From assembly GCF_947179165.1 (NCBI RefSeq), contig NC_077245.1, positions 45,967,286 through 46,031,285 on the forward strand: a stretch of DNA of 64,000 nucleotides. The letters are read 5' to 3'. Made by a program: the position numbers and the translations under genes. Each line of letters starts with the position of its first letter. The first letter of the stretch is position 1. This DNA is from Solanum dulcamara (Eukaryota; Streptophyta; Magnoliopsida; Solanales; Solanaceae). Below the pieces are notes generated by a model. It was not told where the DNA came from, made no database searches, and saw only the letters and a program-made list of their open reading frames with translations. Of the stretch, positions 62,400 through 64,000 are shown one piece after another.

Positions 62400-64000
62400 C
62401 ATCGACTAAGTATGAGTTCGGATCCCTTAGTTGATCCATTGCATGTTTCGATCCTGGTAGGTGATTTTTTAGTAGTGGATTAGGTCTTTAGGTCCTGTGT
62501 GGTGACTATCTAGGGGCGTGACACTAGGGTTGATCTCATCTTGCTAGATTTGGTGGACTTTGATTTGATTATAGGCATAAACTAGTTATCCTCTCATCGT
62601 ATGGTCTTGTACTATTCCAAGACCATTACCATAGACATGTCTAATATTCCATCGGTGGTATGGCAGGGCTCTTGTAGTCGCACATTGGTTAGGGTGATCT
62701 CCTTTGTTTGATCTTGGAGGTTAGTGGCTAGCAGATGTTTGGCCAATTTGGATTGTATTGGAGATATGAGTAGGGAGGGCCCTATAGTTGATTTAGCACC
62801 ATTAGTCTGAGAGTTTGCAGATGTGTTCCCTTTCGATCTGCCTAGCCTCCCTCCTGACTGTGATATTGACTTATCCATTGATATAGAGCTGGGTACTCAT
62901 ACTATTTCCATCCCACCGTACCGTATGGCTCCTGTAGAGCTCAAGGTGCTCAGATTTCACCTTTATGATCTCTTAGATAAGAGATTTATTTTGCCTAGTA
63001 TATTGCCTTGGGGTGACCTAGTCCTATTTGTTAAGAAGAAGGATGGCACATTATGGATATATATCAATTACAGGTAGTTGAGCAAGGTGATGGATAAGAA
63101 TTGTTACCCTATGCCTATGATTGACAACCTACTCGAACAGCTTCATGGTGCTGTGGTATTTTCTAAGATTAATTTGAGATCTGGCTACCACTAGTTGAGG
63201 ATTAGGGTAGCGGACGTCCCTAAGATTGCATTTAGGAATCATTACGGTCACTATGAGTTCCTAGTGATGTCTTTTTGGTTTACTAATACCGCTGCCGCAT
63301 TCATGGACTTGATGACCCGGGTGTTTAGGCTGTATTTGTACTCATTTTTCATAGTCTTCATTGATTACATTCTAGTATTGTCGCGTAGCTAGGATAAGCA
63401 TGAGTAGCATTTGAGAGTAGTGCTCCAGACTTTGAGAGATCATTGGCTTTATGCCAAGTTCTCAAAGTGCAAGTTTTGGCTTAAGCCCGTATCATTCTTG
63501 GGTCACTTGGTGTCCAAGGATGACATTATGGTAGATCCAGCGAAGATTGAGGCTATTCGTGATTGGGCCAGACCCACCTTTGTGACTAAGATTCATAGCT
63601 TCGTTGGATTGGCAGGGTACTACAAGTGCTTTGTTTAGGGGTTCTATACTATAGAGGCACCTCTAACTCGGTTGACTCGCTCCCATTTGTGTAGTCGGAG
63701 GAGTGTGAGGGGATATTTCTGAGGCTCAAGGAGTTGCTTACCACCTCTCCTATATTGACTTTTCTAGTTGAGGGTGAGGGATTCACAGTTTATTGTGACT
63801 CATCCGATATAGGTTTGGATTGTGTACTAATGCAGCAGGGCCAGGTTATTGCTTATGTGTCAAGGCAGCTTAAGCTGCATGAGCGCAATTACCCTACTCA
63901 TGACTTAGAGTTTGCGGTGGTAGTATTTGCACTTAATATTTGAAGGCACTACCTGTATGGAGTTCGATACGAGATTTACACTGATCATAGAAGCCTTCAG
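62400..64000 (+). pseudogene. Gypsy protease, RT and RNase H, 3' end outside window
   Basis: Protease sequence (VDLILLDLVDFDLIIGIN, about 62520-62582) is followed by [94 protein letters not shown]. The catalytic box reads VFIDYIL in place of FIDDIL (about 63360). Then [17 protein letters not shown] and [12 protein letters not shown], and RNase [41 protein letters not shown]. Stops occur near 63078, 63193, 63393 and 63639. Loss of one RT catalytic Asp indicates decay. Confidence 0.87.

Larger units (their letters stand above)
58656..64000 (+). mobile_element. Ty3/gypsy element, plus strand, runs off the window
   Basis: 5' LTR (to 60681), primer-binding site (60684-60696), gag (from 60886), protease, RT and RNase H up to the last base. 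Integrase and the 3' LTR would lie beyond 64000. The frame is broken by numerous stops. It lies head-to-head with the minus-strand element; the LTR left border is not defined, so the 5' LTR may be truncated. Confidence 0.85.

Noticed and set aside
53400..64000. Endogenous pararetrovirus
   Set aside because: RT and RNase H pieces are all accompanied by gypsy integrase, long LTRs and tRNA-Met primer sites. No movement- or coat-protein-like region was seen.

Overview
This is nuclear DNA from a flowering plant, almost certainly Solanaceae. The evidence is a TS-type tRNA-derived SINE, Solanaceae-style Ty3/gypsy LTRs, an RTE LINE with a (TTG)n tail, a dense mix of MITEs, and one intron-containing plant gene. 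The repeat load and a 30.5-kb intron fit a large-genome member such as Capsicum, but the species call is inference. I see no bacterial, organellar or CRISPR features.

The window holds one host gene. It is a LEA_2/NHL-type single-pass membrane protein on the + strand, with exons 14595-15047, 16069-16254 and 46760-47053. All three exons are phase 0, have GT..AG borders and join to a 310-residue protein. Intron 1 (1.0 kb) holds a truncated SINE cut by a Tourist-like MITE. Intron 2 (30,505 bp) is packed with nested elements.

Layout. 1-8.3 kb: a Ty1/copia remnant split by a gypsy insertion (2022-6627, target duplication AATTT; the copia frame closes when the insertion is removed). 8.3-14.6 kb: a gypsy LTR with a 41-bp tandem array, a gypsy reverse-transcriptase scrap and several MITEs, one ending about 200 bp before the host start codon. 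16.3-24.3 kb: a PIF/Harbinger-like remnant (target duplication TAA) carrying a structurally complete copia element (17914-24092, target duplication TTATA) with an internal deletion and nonsense codons. 25.9-40 kb: LTR-type sequence, an orphan copia primer-binding site, and a gypsy LTR containing a near-full-length RTE LINE, itself split by a 2.5-kb solo LTR. 40.1-42.5 kb: an inverted-repeat-bounded element whose core is a tandem array with an A-B-C higher-order pattern. 43-46.4 kb: a pair of AT-rich ~390-bp repeats, a Pack-MULE-like element carrying a PPR gene fragment, and a Tourist-like MITE. After the gene: a short tandem duplication, a minus-strand gypsy element (47.8-58.7 kb) split by a 3.06-kb solo LTR, and a plus-strand gypsy element (58.7 kb to the window end).

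No transposon reading frame looks fully intact. The least understood structure is the ABC array at 40.5-42.06 kb. The observations with the clearest biological consequence are the giant intron and the PPR-carrying element 0.6 kb upstream of exon 3.
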